Of a stretch of DNA of 64,000 nucleotides, positions 36,186-45,569 are shown piece by piece (position 1 is the stretch's first letter; each line of letters starts with the position of its first letter). Under the pieces are notes generated by a model. That model was not told where the DNA came from. It saw nothing but the letters and a program-made list of their open reading frames with translations, and made no database searches. The stretch lies in contig NZ_JAMTDX010000081.1 in the NCBI RefSeq assembly GCF_023806625.1, forward strand, positions 33,908 to 97,907. Direction: 5' to 3'. The stretch comes from Accumulibacter sp. GTDB taxonomy: Bacteria; Pseudomonadota; Gammaproteobacteria; Burkholderiales; Rhodocyclaceae. A program made the position numbers and the translations under genes.

Positions 36186-38470
36186 GCCAAGAAGAGATCA
36201 ACGGAACGGCCCACCCGCAAACTGACACACTGGACAAAGTGCTGCGCTATGCGGTGCAGAAGGGTGGCGTCCAGTCCAACCGGATCGAGCAGAAGGAAAC
36301 TCGCTGGAGCATGTTGGTGGATCGCTTCGCCGAAATGCAGGCAGCCCCGCGCGCGGAAAGTCTGGCTACCGTACCGGCGCTGGTCTATGCCGAATTCAAG
36401 CCTGAAGGCACGCGCCGCGACACCGACGTACAGGCAATCACCGCGCTGGTGCTCGACCTCGACAAGGATGTGAATCTCGACCGAACCCGCGCAGCGCTGG
36501 CAGGTCGCGAATGCGCCATCTACAGCACCAAACGAAGTACGCCCACCGCGCCGCGCCTGCGTGTCGTGCTGCCGCTCGCGACGCCCGTGTCACCGCGCGA
36601 CTGGCCCGGCACCTATCGGCAGTTTGCCGCTGCTCTGGCGTTGCCAAGCTTGGACGCCTGCGCCGAAAAGCTCTCGCAACCGTTCTTCGCGCCGCCCGGC
36701 GGTGGCCATTTCGAGCATATGGCCGGCGAATGGCTTGATCCAAATCCGTACATCGCTGCCGCGCGGCAGGCGGAGTACGATGCGCTTCCCGAGCCGGAGC
36801 CGATTTGCCTCACCCTGCTGCCCGTGCCGCCGCTCGACCCCGAGTTGATTCCCGCGCCGTTTCGCGGCTGGATTACCGACACGGCCTACCGGATGCAATG
36901 CCCCATCGACTTCTGCGCCGTTGGCGCTATCGTCATACTCGCCGCCGTGGTCGGCGCCGGCATCGGCATCAAGCCCAAACGCAAGGACGACTGGCTGGTC
37001 GTGCCGAACCTGTGGGGTGGCGTGATTGCTCCACCGTCAAAGAAGAAGACGCCGGCGCTGGCCGAAATGATCAAGGCACTGGGTCGTCTGGAAAAGCTCG
37101 TAGCCGACGGCTGCCAGCAAGCGAAGGCCACCGCCGCCGACCCGGAAACAAAAGCGCGTCAGAAGCTGCTTGAAGCCGAACTCAGGGAAGCCATCAAGGC
37201 CGACATGCTTGCCAAGCGCAGCGTCAGCGTGGCAGCCGCGTCTCCAGATGTCATCAGCGGCGTTGCGCCGTACGAAGAGTGCACCGATGACGACGCTACG
37301 CCGTCACCCAAGCGCAAGACCTCGTCGCGCCAACCCCGACCATCTACACCAACACGCAGCGTGGCCGAGATCAAGCGCGAAATGGCCAGCCTGAGCGCGC
37401 CGCCCCCCGGCAATCTGCAAGAGCGTTATCGTACCAACGACGCCACCATTGAGGCGCTGCATGACTTGCTGTCGACAAACCGGCGCGGCATTCTGGTCTT
37501 CCGTGACGAACTGGTCGGTCTGCTGCGCGGCTGGGACAAGCAAGGACGCGAGCAGGATCGCAGCTTTTACCTCGAAGCGTGCAACGGCCAGGGCAGTTTC
37601 ACGCTCGACCGTATTGGGCGCGGGCACGTCACCTGCGACAACATGTGCGTGTCCATCCTCGGCGGCACCCAGCCGGACAAGGTGCGCAACTACCTTTATC
37701 AGGCCCGTATCGAAAACGACGGCATGATGCAGCGCTTTCAGCTGCTGACCTATCCCGACGTGCAGCCGTTTGAGCACATCGTCGATGAGTACCCCGATGC
37801 CGCAGCCCGCGACCGCGCCTTTGCCATCATCGAGACCCTGGCGCGCGTTGACTTCGCGATGGTTGCCCCGCCCGACCCCTACGGCCAAACCCCCTGCTTA
37901 CGTTTTGCGGATGATGGTGCGCAGAACCTGTTCATCGAGTGGTATGAGCGCCTGCACCGCGAGAAGCTGGAAGACCCTGACCAGGGGACGCTGATGGTCG
38001 AATACCTCTCCAAGCAGCCCAAGACGATGGCCAGCCTCGCGCTGCTGTTCCATCTGGTCGACCGGGCCGAAGCCGTCGCCGCCGGTGGATCCGCCGGCCC
38101 TGTCAGCCTGCAAGCCGCGGCGCGCGCTGCGGACTGGTGCGCTTACCTCGAAGGGCACGCTCGGCGCGTCTACGGTTTGGCCGCCAACCTGCAATCACAA
38201 GCCGCAGGTGCGCTAGCCGAACGGATCGGCAAAGGTCAGCTTGACGACCTGGGTGGCGGTGATGGGTTCACCGCACGCGACGTCTACCGCAAGCAGTGGA
38301 GCTTGCTCGATGACCGAGAGATCGTTGACGAGGCGCTGAAAGAACTCGTGGAGGCCGGCTGGTTGCGGCAATCAATCCAGGCCGCAGGCTTTCAGCACCG
38401 AGGCCATGTGCGCTATCGCGTGAATCCGAAAGCGCGGCACGGAAACGTCCAGGGTGCTGGCAATGGGTGA
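36182..38470 (+). CDS. Primase-like / DUF3987 protein
   Basis: This 762-residue protein has an N-terminal part (about 60-200) with VLDLDKD (D92, D94) and STKRSTPTAPRLRVVLPL, resembling an archaeo-eukaryotic primase (AEP) fold. A DUF3987 domain follows (about 270-620) with VIAPPSKKKTPALAEM, a degenerate P-loop in a helicase-like core, and VFRDELVGLLRGWDKQ. Related genes occur in islands and prophages next to integrases. An initiator or primase-helicase role is inferred. ATG 36182 overlaps the CHC2 gene; the frame upstream is a shadow. Confidence 0.78.
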   Translation: MSQEEINGTAHPQTDTLDKVLRYAVQKGGVQSNRIEQKETRWSMLVDRFAEMQAAPRAESLATVPALVYAEFKPEGTRRDTDVQAITALVLDLDKDVNLDRTRAALAGRECAIYSTKRSTPTAPRLRVVLPLATPVSPRDWPGTYRQFAAALALPSLDACAEKLSQPFFAPPGGGHFEHMAGEWLDPNPYIAAARQAEYDALPEPEPICLTLLPVPPLDPELIPAPFRGWITDTAYRMQCPIDFCAVGAIVILAAVVGAGIGIKPKRKDDWLVVPNLWGGVIAPPSKKKTPALAEMIKALGRLEKLVADGCQQAKATAADPETKARQKLLEAELREAIKADMLAKRSVSVAAASPDVISGVAPYEECTDDDATPSPKRKTSSRQPRPSTPTRSVAEIKREMASLSAPPPGNLQERYRTNDATIEALHDLLSTNRRGILVFRDELVGLLRGWDKQGREQDRSFYLEACNGQGSFTLDRIGRGHVTCDNMCVSILGGTQPDKVRNYLYQARIENDGMMQRFQLLTYPDVQPFEHIVDEYPDAAARDRAFAIIETLARVDFAMVAPPDPYGQTPCLRFADDGAQNLFIEWYERLHREKLEDPDQGTLMVEYLSKQPKTMASLALLFHLVDRAEAVAAGGSAGPVSLQAAARAADWCAYLEGHARRVYGLAANLQSQAAGALAERIGKGQLDDLGGGDGFTARDVYRKQWSLLDDREIVDEALKELVEAGWLRQSIQAAGFQHRGHVRYRVNPKARHGNVQGAGNG

Positions 38471-38765
38471 GTGGATGCAACGCGCAGCGCTGATCCAGGG
38501 CGCGTCGACGGCGACAGAAGTTGGAATACCAGATGGGAATCTTCTTCAACGCGACAGCACGGCGAGTACCACCCCCGACCCAGACTACCGGCGATACCCG
38601 GACCGCTACGAGTTCCCGTGCTTCGTCATCCGTACGACTGATGGCCTAGTGCAGTTCCAGCTGGCGGTGCCGAGGAGGAAGTACGACGCCCTTGCAGTTC
38701 TCGATCTGTTCGTCCGGCACCACGGGTTGGACGCTTCTGGACAAGAGGGCGCGAAGGTAGAATGA
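38454..38765 (+). CDS. Hypothetical protein, 103 residues
   Basis: This is a small soluble protein with no recognised domain. The readable part is RYEFPCFVIRTTDGLVQFQLAVPRRKYDALAVLDLFVRHHG. It overlaps the DUF3987 gene end by 17 nt, and an ATG at 38463 is a second possible start. Its codon use resembles the neighbours. The gene may belong to the replication-like operon. Confidence 0.45.
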   Translation: MLAMGEWMQRAALIQGASTATEVGIPDGNLLQRDSTASTTPDPDYRRYPDRYEFPCFVIRTTDGLVQFQLAVPRRKYDALAVLDLFVRHHGLDASGQEGAKVE

Positions 38766-38795
38766 TGAGCTTCAACGCATCCTTGACATCTCGAA

Positions 38796-39215
38796 ATGGC
38801 TGCCAGCCTTTCCACACCGATCAACCCCGATCTTCTCGTGTGGGCGCGCGAGGTGGCCGGCTATTCCGTCGAGGCCGCTGATCCCTCCGATCACGCGGCC
38901 CATCTGCTCCGGCGCACGGCACTCGCCGAAGGCGTCCATGCCCTGGCCGACAAACCGGTGCTCCACGGCGACAACGGTGCCACCCTGAAAGCCACCACCG
39001 TCCTCGCCATGCTCCACTGGCTCCGACTCAAACCTTCCTACTCGCGCCCGCGCGTCTCGAACGACAATGCGCACGCCGAAGCGCTCTTCCGTACCGCCAA
39101 GTATCGCCCGGAATTCCCCGCTCGCGGCGTCCACGCCCTCGAGGACGCTCGCCTCTGGGCCACTGATTTCGTTCACTGGTACAACGCTGACCACCGTCAT
39201 TCCGGTATCCGCTAG
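38796..39215 (+). pseudogene. Chimera: XRE-ImmA N-terminus fused to IS3 transposase remnant
   Basis: The first 26 codons (INPDLLVWAREVAGYSVE) match the start of XRE-ImmA/IrrE proteins; the intact one here (45569-46714) begins IRPELLRWARERAGYSGD. From about 38874 the frame becomes an IS3-family integrase core: HGDNGATLKATTVL (catalytic D59), SYSRPRVSNDNAHAEALFRT (catalytic E95) and WYNADHRHSGIR. The N-terminal half of the transposase, with the first catalytic aspartate, is missing, and the frame stops just after HRHSGIR. A past IS insertion and deletion event destroyed a second ImmA gene. Confidence 0.75.
38874..39215 (+). mobile_element. IS3-family transposase fragment
   Basis: This fragment corresponds to roughly the C-terminal 115 residues of an IS3 OrfB. 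Neither inverted repeat can be recognised, so it is a remnant rather than a mobile copy. Confidence 0.72.
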
Positions 39216-39246
39216 ACACGGGATCTGCTTCGAGTAGAGCCGGCTG

Positions 39247-40743
39247 TCACTGGGAAGGTTCACCAGCTATCCAGTTTTCGATAGCACTGTCCATCGCGGC
39301 ATCCAGCATGATCTGCTCGCGCAGGCAGAGTGAACGGATGTTGTCCGCGAGTTTTGCGCACAGCGTAGGTGCGTCATTGGGGCCTTCGTCGAAGGTGTGG
39401 CCTCGCATCAACAACCCCCGCAAGACATGATTCACGTCGGCTCGACTGACCGGCAAGCCGGAATCGCGGCACCGGTCGCGAACGCGCTTGCCGGTCTCTA
39501 CGAGACCAAACGGGCTGCTGAGCACATCGATCGAGATCATCTCGATCAGGTTCCGGTATCTCTTTGGGGAGAGCAGCGGTACATCGGTGAGTTCATGGAT
39601 GTGTCTTGCCAGGCCGTACAGTGTCTTGTCTGCCCACTCCGCTCCCAGCTCAGCGGCGACGTCAGGGAACACAGCATGACGACTCGCGTCGAAGGCCAGT
39701 CCGCCCGAACTGTTCCAGTTGAACTGGACTGCCTTTAGATTCAGGGATTCGACAAACTTGCGAAATGTCCCCTTGCCTGCCCAGTCTGCTGCCAGAGAGT
39801 TGTCCTGTCCGAGGATCAGCGTGGCCAGTCGCGCGCAGGGTACCGGCTGCGGGGCTCTGGAAACTTCCGTCCTGATCAATTCTTCGATCTTGATCTGCAC
39901 TCCGTTGGTCTTGCCAGCACCCGTTCCCGTACTGAGTGTCGCTGGCCGCGAATGGCGCTTGGGGTCATAGATCGTTCCGCCTCCCTCCCAGGTGACAGCC
40001 AAGGGCGCAAGGTCCAACGAATCAATCAAGGCGCGAAAACTGCCGAAGCTGCCCCATGACGAAGCGTCCAGGTCTTCGATCGTCCGAAGCAGTGCCGAAG
40101 CCAGTCTGGCGAGGGGAACCGGGGCTGGAGCTTCCTTGACCGCCTCGCGGATCAGAGCCAGAGCTGATGATGCCAACTCCGGAGTCGGGCTGATCTCGAC
40201 TGGAGGTGGTTCAGTGACTGCCTCTCCGGAGGCGAGGGCCTCCCTCACAAACTCATCCTGATCAATCAACAAGTCAGCGGATGCCCGGTAGGCCGCCGAG
40301 GGGAAGCCAATGGCCAGCACTGTCGTTCGCCGGTCCCAGCGCCGCAGTTTGCGCAGCACCGGCGTGAAATCAGCGTCAGCAGAAAAGACAATGAACTCGT
40401 CGTAATGGGTTTCCTGTTGAAGCAGATCGACGATGTCCAGGACCATGTGGATGTCGGTGCTAGTCTTGCCCTCGCTGGTCATTGCTGGACAATCGACGAT
40501 TTCAAAGCCGGCCAGATTGAACGACGGGCGGAATCGTTGATAAGCCTGAGGATTCAGATAACAGCGCCTGACAAGGATACGGCGCCTCGCGCCGGGCCGA
40601 GTTGGAGCCGGCAGTTCGAGCGACTCAATCAGCCAGTTCATCCACGCCGTCGGCGTGCGTGCGAACTGATCGGCGGTTCCCTGGTCAAGGCGGCGCAGAC
40701 CGGAATAGACGTTGTCGAAATCAACGAACAAAGCGCTTTTCAT
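39247..40743 (-). CDS. NYN-domain nuclease with LOTUS/OST-HTH-like repeats
   Basis: This 498-residue protein has an N-terminal NYN (PIN-like) nuclease domain with its acidic set: D8 and D10 (FVDFDNVYSG), D97 (KTSTDIHMVLDI), D123 and D125 (FSADADFTPVL). Two or more OST-HTH/LOTUS-like modules follow (about 190-265 and 285-358, both with a GSF/GTF turn and a DS-L/ES-L helix), plus a third helical domain. LOTUS domains bind RNA, so an RNA-cutting role is likely. It is the last gene of the leftward defence run, 12 nt after brxL. Confidence 0.82.
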   Translation of the reverse strand: MKSALFVDFDNVYSGLRRLDQGTADQFARTPTAWMNWLIESLELPAPTRPGARRRILVRRCYLNPQAYQRFRPSFNLAGFEIVDCPAMTSEGKTSTDIHMVLDIVDLLQQETHYDEFIVFSADADFTPVLRKLRRWDRRTTVLAIGFPSAAYRASADLLIDQDEFVREALASGEAVTEPPPVEISPTPELASSALALIREAVKEAPAPVPLARLASALLRTIEDLDASSWGSFGSFRALIDSLDLAPLAVTWEGGGTIYDPKRHSRPATLSTGTGAGKTNGVQIKIEELIRTEVSRAPQPVPCARLATLILGQDNSLAADWAGKGTFRKFVESLNLKAVQFNWNSSGGLAFDASRHAVFPDVAAELGAEWADKTLYGLARHIHELTDVPLLSPKRYRNLIEMISIDVLSSPFGLVETGKRVRDRCRDSGLPVSRADVNHVLRGLLMRGHTFDEGPNDAPTLCAKLADNIRSLCLREQIMLDAAMDSAIENWIAGEPSQ

Positions 40744-40755
40744 GGACGGTTTTCC

Positions 40756-41721
40756 TCAACACTTACCGCACTCAACCCCAATCGCTGTGAATACCGCATC
40801 CACGGGATCGGAATAGAAACTGGTCGGAAACTTGGCGAAGAGTTCCCCCGGAACACTCGGAATATCCCCCACGCTCGATATCGGCAGCGGTATCTTCTTC
40901 GCCCCGGCGTCAAACGCAACCTGCAGACTTTCCGCAAGATTGCGCACCTGCATCACCATACCGCCGAGGCTCATGTCACCCATGATCGCCATCTGCGACT
41001 GAACCGGGCGGCCCAGCGCTGCCGAGCAAAGGGCAATGAAGCTGGCCAGGGTGAATGACTGCGGCGCGCCGGCATTCTGCAACTCGACCAGCTGTAGGTG
41101 AGAATCTTGTTCGCCTGGCTTGATCGATGCACTGATGCGCGAAGAGTTGGCCTTGAAGTAGTCGAAGGCAACCCGCACGGGTTCGCGCGGTGCGGAGCCC
41201 GACGCCGACACCTTCCCACCACCGGCGATGGTTTGAATTTCGATGCGGTAGATCCCCGGCATTTCCGGGATGCCCGAGCTGATCGTGTGCAGCGCTCCCG
41301 GCGCGAGGCGCCCATCCGGAACCAGTGCACCGCTCGATTGCTCGGGAACGGAAACAAAACGCTCCTGGCTATCCTCAAGGTGGATGTAGGAGAAGTGCAC
41401 GTCGTAGAGCCCCATGCCGCCGATCTTCTTGAGCTGCTCTTTCACGCGTCGGCGGACTTCCAGCGCGTACTCAAAACACTTGCCCACGATCTCCTTGTCG
41501 TAATCGCCGGCAGGACAGATCAGCTTCAGGAGGCCCCACACTGTCCGGCGCACGGCGATAGTGTCGCGCTGATTCAGGTTGTTGCCGAGCTTGAACCACT
41601 TGTCTGAGTACGGTTCAGATTCCTGATGGAATGTTCTGTCTGAATGGTCAAGCAGGGTGATGTTGCGGGGGTGATCCCCCCGAGCAGCTTGAACAAACGC
41701 ACCCTTACCGTGACAGAGCAC
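40756..41721 (-). pseudogene. brxL: 5'-truncated BrxL (Lon-related BREX protein)
   Basis: The 321-residue frame matches only the second half of BrxL: FKLGNNLNQRDTIAVRRT, ALEVRRRVKEQLKKIGGM, then a Lon-like C-terminal domain with PVQSQMAIMGDMSLGG and SFYSDPVDAVFTAIGV. The AAA+ half, with Walker A and B, is absent, and the first 39 residues match nothing known. Where active Lon has GGLKEK this protein reads RNLAES, so the catalytic lysine is lacking, as in other BrxL-type domains. No other BREX genes (pglX, pglZ, brxC) are here. It is probably non-functional, although an accessory use of the C-terminal domain is possible. Confidence 0.75.
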
Positions 41722-41940
41722 CAGCGTCGAGGCAGCCGGACGCCTGGCGCGCTACGCCAGCGAGCCGAAGATCAAGGTTCGAAGGGGAGGAAGCTTGGGT
41801 GGCGCCTTGGTTGGGGCACCGCATTGCTGGAGTTTCATCACCTTGCTACTCCCGGTTGTTGATGCAAGATTCGGAGCCAACGTTCCATCCGGCCCGACGT
41901 CGACCTGACCGTCGATGACGGCGACAGACCCGTTACTGAG
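41722..41940 (-). other. Remnant sequence between hsdR and brxL fragment
   Basis: After the hsdR stop the same reading frame continues for about 60 codons (beginning LSNGSVAVIDGQVDVG and ending LRTLIFGSLA) to a TAG, then runs into the brxL frame. It has no start codon with a ribosome site and matches nothing I know. It looks like the tail of a deleted gene. Confidence 0.4.
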
Positions 41941-44900
41941 TTACCCTTGGACCGCATGCCCTTGCCCGCCAACACCACCTGCGGATCCCTGTGATCTCAG
42001 GGCATCGAAAATCTCGCGCGCCAGGATCGGAAACGCGGTTCCCTGGAATTCCTGATCCGCCATGTAGCGCGTCACGATCTTGTCGTTCTCGCCCATGCGC
42101 TCGATCATCAGGTCTTCGATGAGCTTGCGAATGCCCAGTTCGAACTTGTCGAGCGGGTTGGCCATGGCCGTCCTGACGATCTGTTCGCTCTTGCAGGCCT
42201 TCTCCTTGATCTGCTGGAAGAAAAGCCGGTCCTCCTCCGAAAACTGGGTGCCGAAACGCTTGTTGAGCACCTCGATGATCTTGGACAGCGGTGCCTTCTC
42301 GTCCTTGGCCTTGCCCGTGCCGACCTCGGTCGGGCTGACCACGTATTGGGCATCACCGGCGCGCAGGTCGATCGCCCCGGCGTACACCCGTTCCAGCCGG
42401 TAGTACTGCAGCGCCACCTCGTCGCCGACCTTGACGATGGTCGTATCGCGGACACGGCGCAGGTGCCGCAGCAGGAAGCGCCCGTAGCTGTAGAGCATCT
42501 CCAGTTCCGGGTCTGCGTAGGGCACGATCTGGCTCAGGAAGGCATACACGTTCACGTAGTCGGAGAGCTTCGCGCGGAACTCCTCGCGCTTGGCGTCCTC
42601 GGCGATCGCCTTGAAGCGGTCCACCGCCGGTTGCAGATGCCGCTGCATGTGCGCGTGGTCGGCGGCGCCCTGCCGCTCGAGCGGCTTGTAGAACACCTGC
42701 GCGAAGGCCTCGACCTCGCTCCAATGGTAGACCTGCTCCTGGTCGAGCTCGTGCTTCAGCTTGTCCAGCATCGCGGGGTTCGAGGCCGCCGCCAGCTCGG
42801 TCTTGTCGTAGTACGGCTTGAAGGCGCGGTAGATGTTCTCCGCGTCGTTGACGAAGTCGAGCACGAAGGGCGCGTCCTTGCCCGGGATCATGCGGTTCAG
42901 GCGCGACAGCGTCTGCACCGCCTGCACACCGTCCAGCCGCTTGTCGACGTACATCGCGCACAGCAGCGGCTGGTCGAACCCCGTCTGATACTTGTTGGCC
43001 ACCAGCAGCACCTGGTAGTCGGGCGACTCGAAGCGCGCGGGCAGCGCTGCCTCGCTGATCGGCTTGCCCGTCACCACGTCGGTGTTCATCCCGGGTTCGG
43101 TGTAGTCGACGCCGGTCTCGGGGTCGGTCACCGTGCCGCTGAACGCTATCAGCGGTCGCACGTCCTTGTACCCGTTCTCGGCGAGGTAGCGCTCGAACGC
43201 CAGCTTGTAGCGCACCGCGTGCAGACGCGATGCCGTGACCACCATCGCCTTGCCGCGCCCGCCCAGCCGGTGCATCACGCTGCGGCGGAAGTGCTCGACG
43301 ATCACTTCCGTCTTCTGCTCGATGTTGTGCGGATGCAGGCTCATGAACTTGGCCAGCGCCCGCGCCGCCTTCTTCTTCGGCAGGTCGGGGTCGTCCTCGG
43401 CCGCCTTCAGGAGCTTGTAGTAGGTGGCATAGGTCGTGTAGTTGGTCAGCACGTCGAGGATGAAGCCCTCCTCGATCGCCTGGCGCATGCTGTAGAGGTG
43501 GAAAGCCTCCGGCGCGCCACCGGCGCCCGGCCGTCCGAAGAGTTCCAGCGTCTTGCCCTTGGGCGTCGCGGTGAAGGCGAAGAAGCTCAGGTTCGGCTGC
43601 TTGCCGCGCGAGGCCATCACCTGGTTAAGCCGGTCTTCCCAGTCGGCTTCGGCTTCGGGGTCTTCGGCCGCGCCGGCGCCCAGGATGGCTTTCAGCTCGC
43701 GCGCCGTCTCGCCGGTCTGGCTGGAGTGCGCCTCGTCGACGATCACGGCATAACGTCGCTTCGCGATCTCGGCCTCCCAGGACTTGGCCTGCGCCTTCTC
43801 CTCGGTGGTTGCCTTCTCCTGCGTCTCGGCGCCGGCAGCGTGCAAGAGCCCGCGCAACACGAACGGGAACTTCTGCAGCGTGGTGATCACGATCTTCGTG
43901 CCGTCGATCAGCGCGGCAGCGAGTTGCTTGCTGTCCTGGTCGATCGCCTTCACCACGCCCTGGGCATGCTCGATCTGGTAGATCGCGTCCTGCAGCTGCT
44001 GGTCGAGCACGCGCCGGTCGGTGATGACGACGACGCAATCGAACACCTTGCGGTCGGCGTCGTCGTGCAGGCTCGCCAGTCGGTGCGAAAGCCACGAAAT
44101 GCTGTTGGTCTTGCCGCTGCCCGCGGAGTGCTGGATCAGGTAGTTGCGCCCCGGCCCCTCGCTGCGCGCCGCAGCGACGAGGCGGCGCACGGCGTCGAGC
44201 TGGTGGTAGCGCGGGAAGATCACCGCCTCCTTGGTGATGCGGCGCTGGCCACCCGTGCCCTCGTCGACCTTCTCTTCCTTCTTCTCGACGAACATGAAGT
44301 GGCCGAGGATGTCGAGAAAGCTTTCGCGCTGGAGGACGTCTTCCCAGAAATAGCCGGTGCGGTAGCCCGACGCGTGCTGCGGGTTGCCGGCGCCGCATTG
44401 CACTTTGCCTGGGTGGCTGCCACGGTTGAACGGCAGGAAGTGCGTGTGCGCACCGTGCAGCCGGGTGGTCATGTGGACCTCGTCCGGATCGGCCGCGAAG
44501 TGCACCAGCGCGCGGCACTTGAAGGCGAACAGTGGCGCCCGCGGGTCGCGGTCGTTCTGGTACTGGCCGACCGCATGGCGCCAGGTCTGTCCGGTGCCGG
44601 GGTTCTTGAGCTCGCAGGTGGCCACCGGGAGTCCATTGACCGCGAACAGCAGGTCCACCGTGTCGTGCTTGCCCGGGTGACACGGCACCTGGCGCGTGAT
44701 CGTGAGCTGGTTCTGCGCGTAGAGCGCCAGCACCTCGTCGTTCAGGCCGTGTGCCGGCTTGAAGTAGGCCAGCCGAAAGGTCTTGCCGTAGAACTTGAAG
44801 CCGTGGCGCAGCACGTACAGCGCGCCCTTGAGGTCGAGCTCCTTGACCAGCGCGCCGATGATCAGCTTTTCGAGCCCGGCCCCATGGAGTGCCCGCATCT

Positions 44901-45069
44901 CGTTCCACAGCTTCGCCTGCGTGGCTTCGAGGAAACGGCACACGGTCGCCGGGAAGAGGGCGCGCTCGACATCCCATTCGGCGATGCTTCCGCGCTGCCA
45001 GCCCGCTGTGCCCAGCAGCGTCTCTTCGACCTGGGTCTCGAAAGCGCGCTCGTTGGTCTGGGTGCTCAT
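41941..45069 (-). CDS. hsdR: Type I restriction subunit HsdR
   Basis: HsdR is the translocase-nuclease subunit, 1042 residues. The PD-ExK nuclease is near residues 139-155 (D139; E153 and K155 in ATCELKNPGTG). The helicase motifs follow: Walker A HSAGSGKT (314-321), Walker B VDEAHSSQTGE, motif III FTATPKG and later ANKYQTGFDQPLL. A coiled, charged C-terminus contacts the methylase. ATG 45069 is the first start with family sequence (MSTQTNERAFETQ); the frame to 45825 is a shadow. It follows the PIN gene by 5 nt and so belongs to the hsdM operon. Confidence 0.95.
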   Translation of the reverse strand: MSTQTNERAFETQVEETLLGTAGWQRGSIAEWDVERALFPATVCRFLEATQAKLWNEMRALHGAGLEKLIIGALVKELDLKGALYVLRHGFKFYGKTFRLAYFKPAHGLNDEVLALYAQNQLTITRQVPCHPGKHDTVDLLFAVNGLPVATCELKNPGTGQTWRHAVGQYQNDRDPRAPLFAFKCRALVHFAADPDEVHMTTRLHGAHTHFLPFNRGSHPGKVQCGAGNPQHASGYRTGYFWEDVLQRESFLDILGHFMFVEKKEEKVDEGTGGQRRITKEAVIFPRYHQLDAVRRLVAAARSEGPGRNYLIQHSAGSGKTNSISWLSHRLASLHDDADRKVFDCVVVITDRRVLDQQLQDAIYQIEHAQGVVKAIDQDSKQLAAALIDGTKIVITTLQKFPFVLRGLLHAAGAETQEKATTEEKAQAKSWEAEIAKRRYAVIVDEAHSSQTGETARELKAILGAGAAEDPEAEADWEDRLNQVMASRGKQPNLSFFAFTATPKGKTLELFGRPGAGGAPEAFHLYSMRQAIEEGFILDVLTNYTTYATYYKLLKAAEDDPDLPKKKAARALAKFMSLHPHNIEQKTEVIVEHFRRSVMHRLGGRGKAMVVTASRLHAVRYKLAFERYLAENGYKDVRPLIAFSGTVTDPETGVDYTEPGMNTDVVTGKPISEAALPARFESPDYQVLLVANKYQTGFDQPLLCAMYVDKRLDGVQAVQTLSRLNRMIPGKDAPFVLDFVNDAENIYRAFKPYYDKTELAAASNPAMLDKLKHELDQEQVYHWSEVEAFAQVFYKPLERQGAADHAHMQRHLQPAVDRFKAIAEDAKREEFRAKLSDYVNVYAFLSQIVPYADPELEMLYSYGRFLLRHLRRVRDTTIVKVGDEVALQYYRLERVYAGAIDLRAGDAQYVVSPTEVGTGKAKDEKAPLSKIIEVLNKRFGTQFSEEDRLFFQQIKEKACKSEQIVRTAMANPLDKFELGIRKLIEDLMIERMGENDKIVTRYMADQEFQGTAFPILAREIFDALRSQGSAGGVGGQGHAVQG

Positions 45070-45074
45070 GGGGC

Positions 45075-45569
45075 TCAGGGCCGCGGCCCCAGAACGAACC
45101 GCGCCCTTTCGGTCCACAGCATCTCGTAGGGCGACACGCATTTGATGCCAAGCCCGATGCAGGCGTCCGGGATCTTGATCTTCTTTCTCGAGGCGCCCGG
45201 CACTTCGTGCGTCACCACCGTGTGACCGCCGGCATGTGCCTGAGCGACGAGGTAATAGTCGGCCACCTGCAGGAAGGTGCTGATCGCGGCCATCTCGTAG
45301 CCTGCGGTATTCGCCCAGGCACTGACTGCCGCCAGGGAAGGGAAGGCCTTGGCGTCCGGGCGCAGGAAGAAGCCGTCCCCCAGCCCGACCGCCCACGCAG
45401 AGAGTTCGTCGGCGACGGCCAGCACCTCGTCGCCGACCTTCTCGATGCCGAAGACCCGGCCGCCAGCGTTCTGCTGAATCAGCCGGTTCCAGAACGCCGG
45501 GCAGAAGTCGAGTCCGTAGTGCAGGTTCTTGGCCGCGATGAACACGTTCGCGTCGAGCAGATAGGCCAT
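45075..45569 (-). CDS. DUF4411 PIN-domain protein
   Basis: This 164-residue PIN-fold nuclease begins AYLLDANVFIAAKNLHYG (first acidic residue in LLDAN). It has DYYLVAQAHAGGHTVVTHE and KKIKIPDACIGLGIKCV towards the end. The DUF4411 family is typically paired with an XRE-ImmA protein, as here: the start overlaps the ImmA stop (TGATG). The pair looks like a toxin and its regulator embedded in the restriction operon. Confidence 0.85.
   Translation of the reverse strand: MAYLLDANVFIAAKNLHYGLDFCPAFWNRLIQQNAGGRVFGIEKVGDEVLAVADELSAWAVGLGDGFFLRPDAKAFPSLAAVSAWANTAGYEMAAISTFLQVADYYLVAQAHAGGHTVVTHEVPGASRKKIKIPDACIGLGIKCVSPYEMLWTERARFVLGPRP

Noticed and set aside
39247-41721. A working BREX locus
   Set aside because: Only half of brxL is present, without pglX, pglZ, brxA, brxB or brxC. 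The restriction genes are those of a type I hsd system.
42346-45129. A 927-codon open frame on the plus strand
   Set aside because: It is the antisense shadow of hsdR, with a composition biased by codon pairing and no domain. The minus strand has full HsdR motifs.
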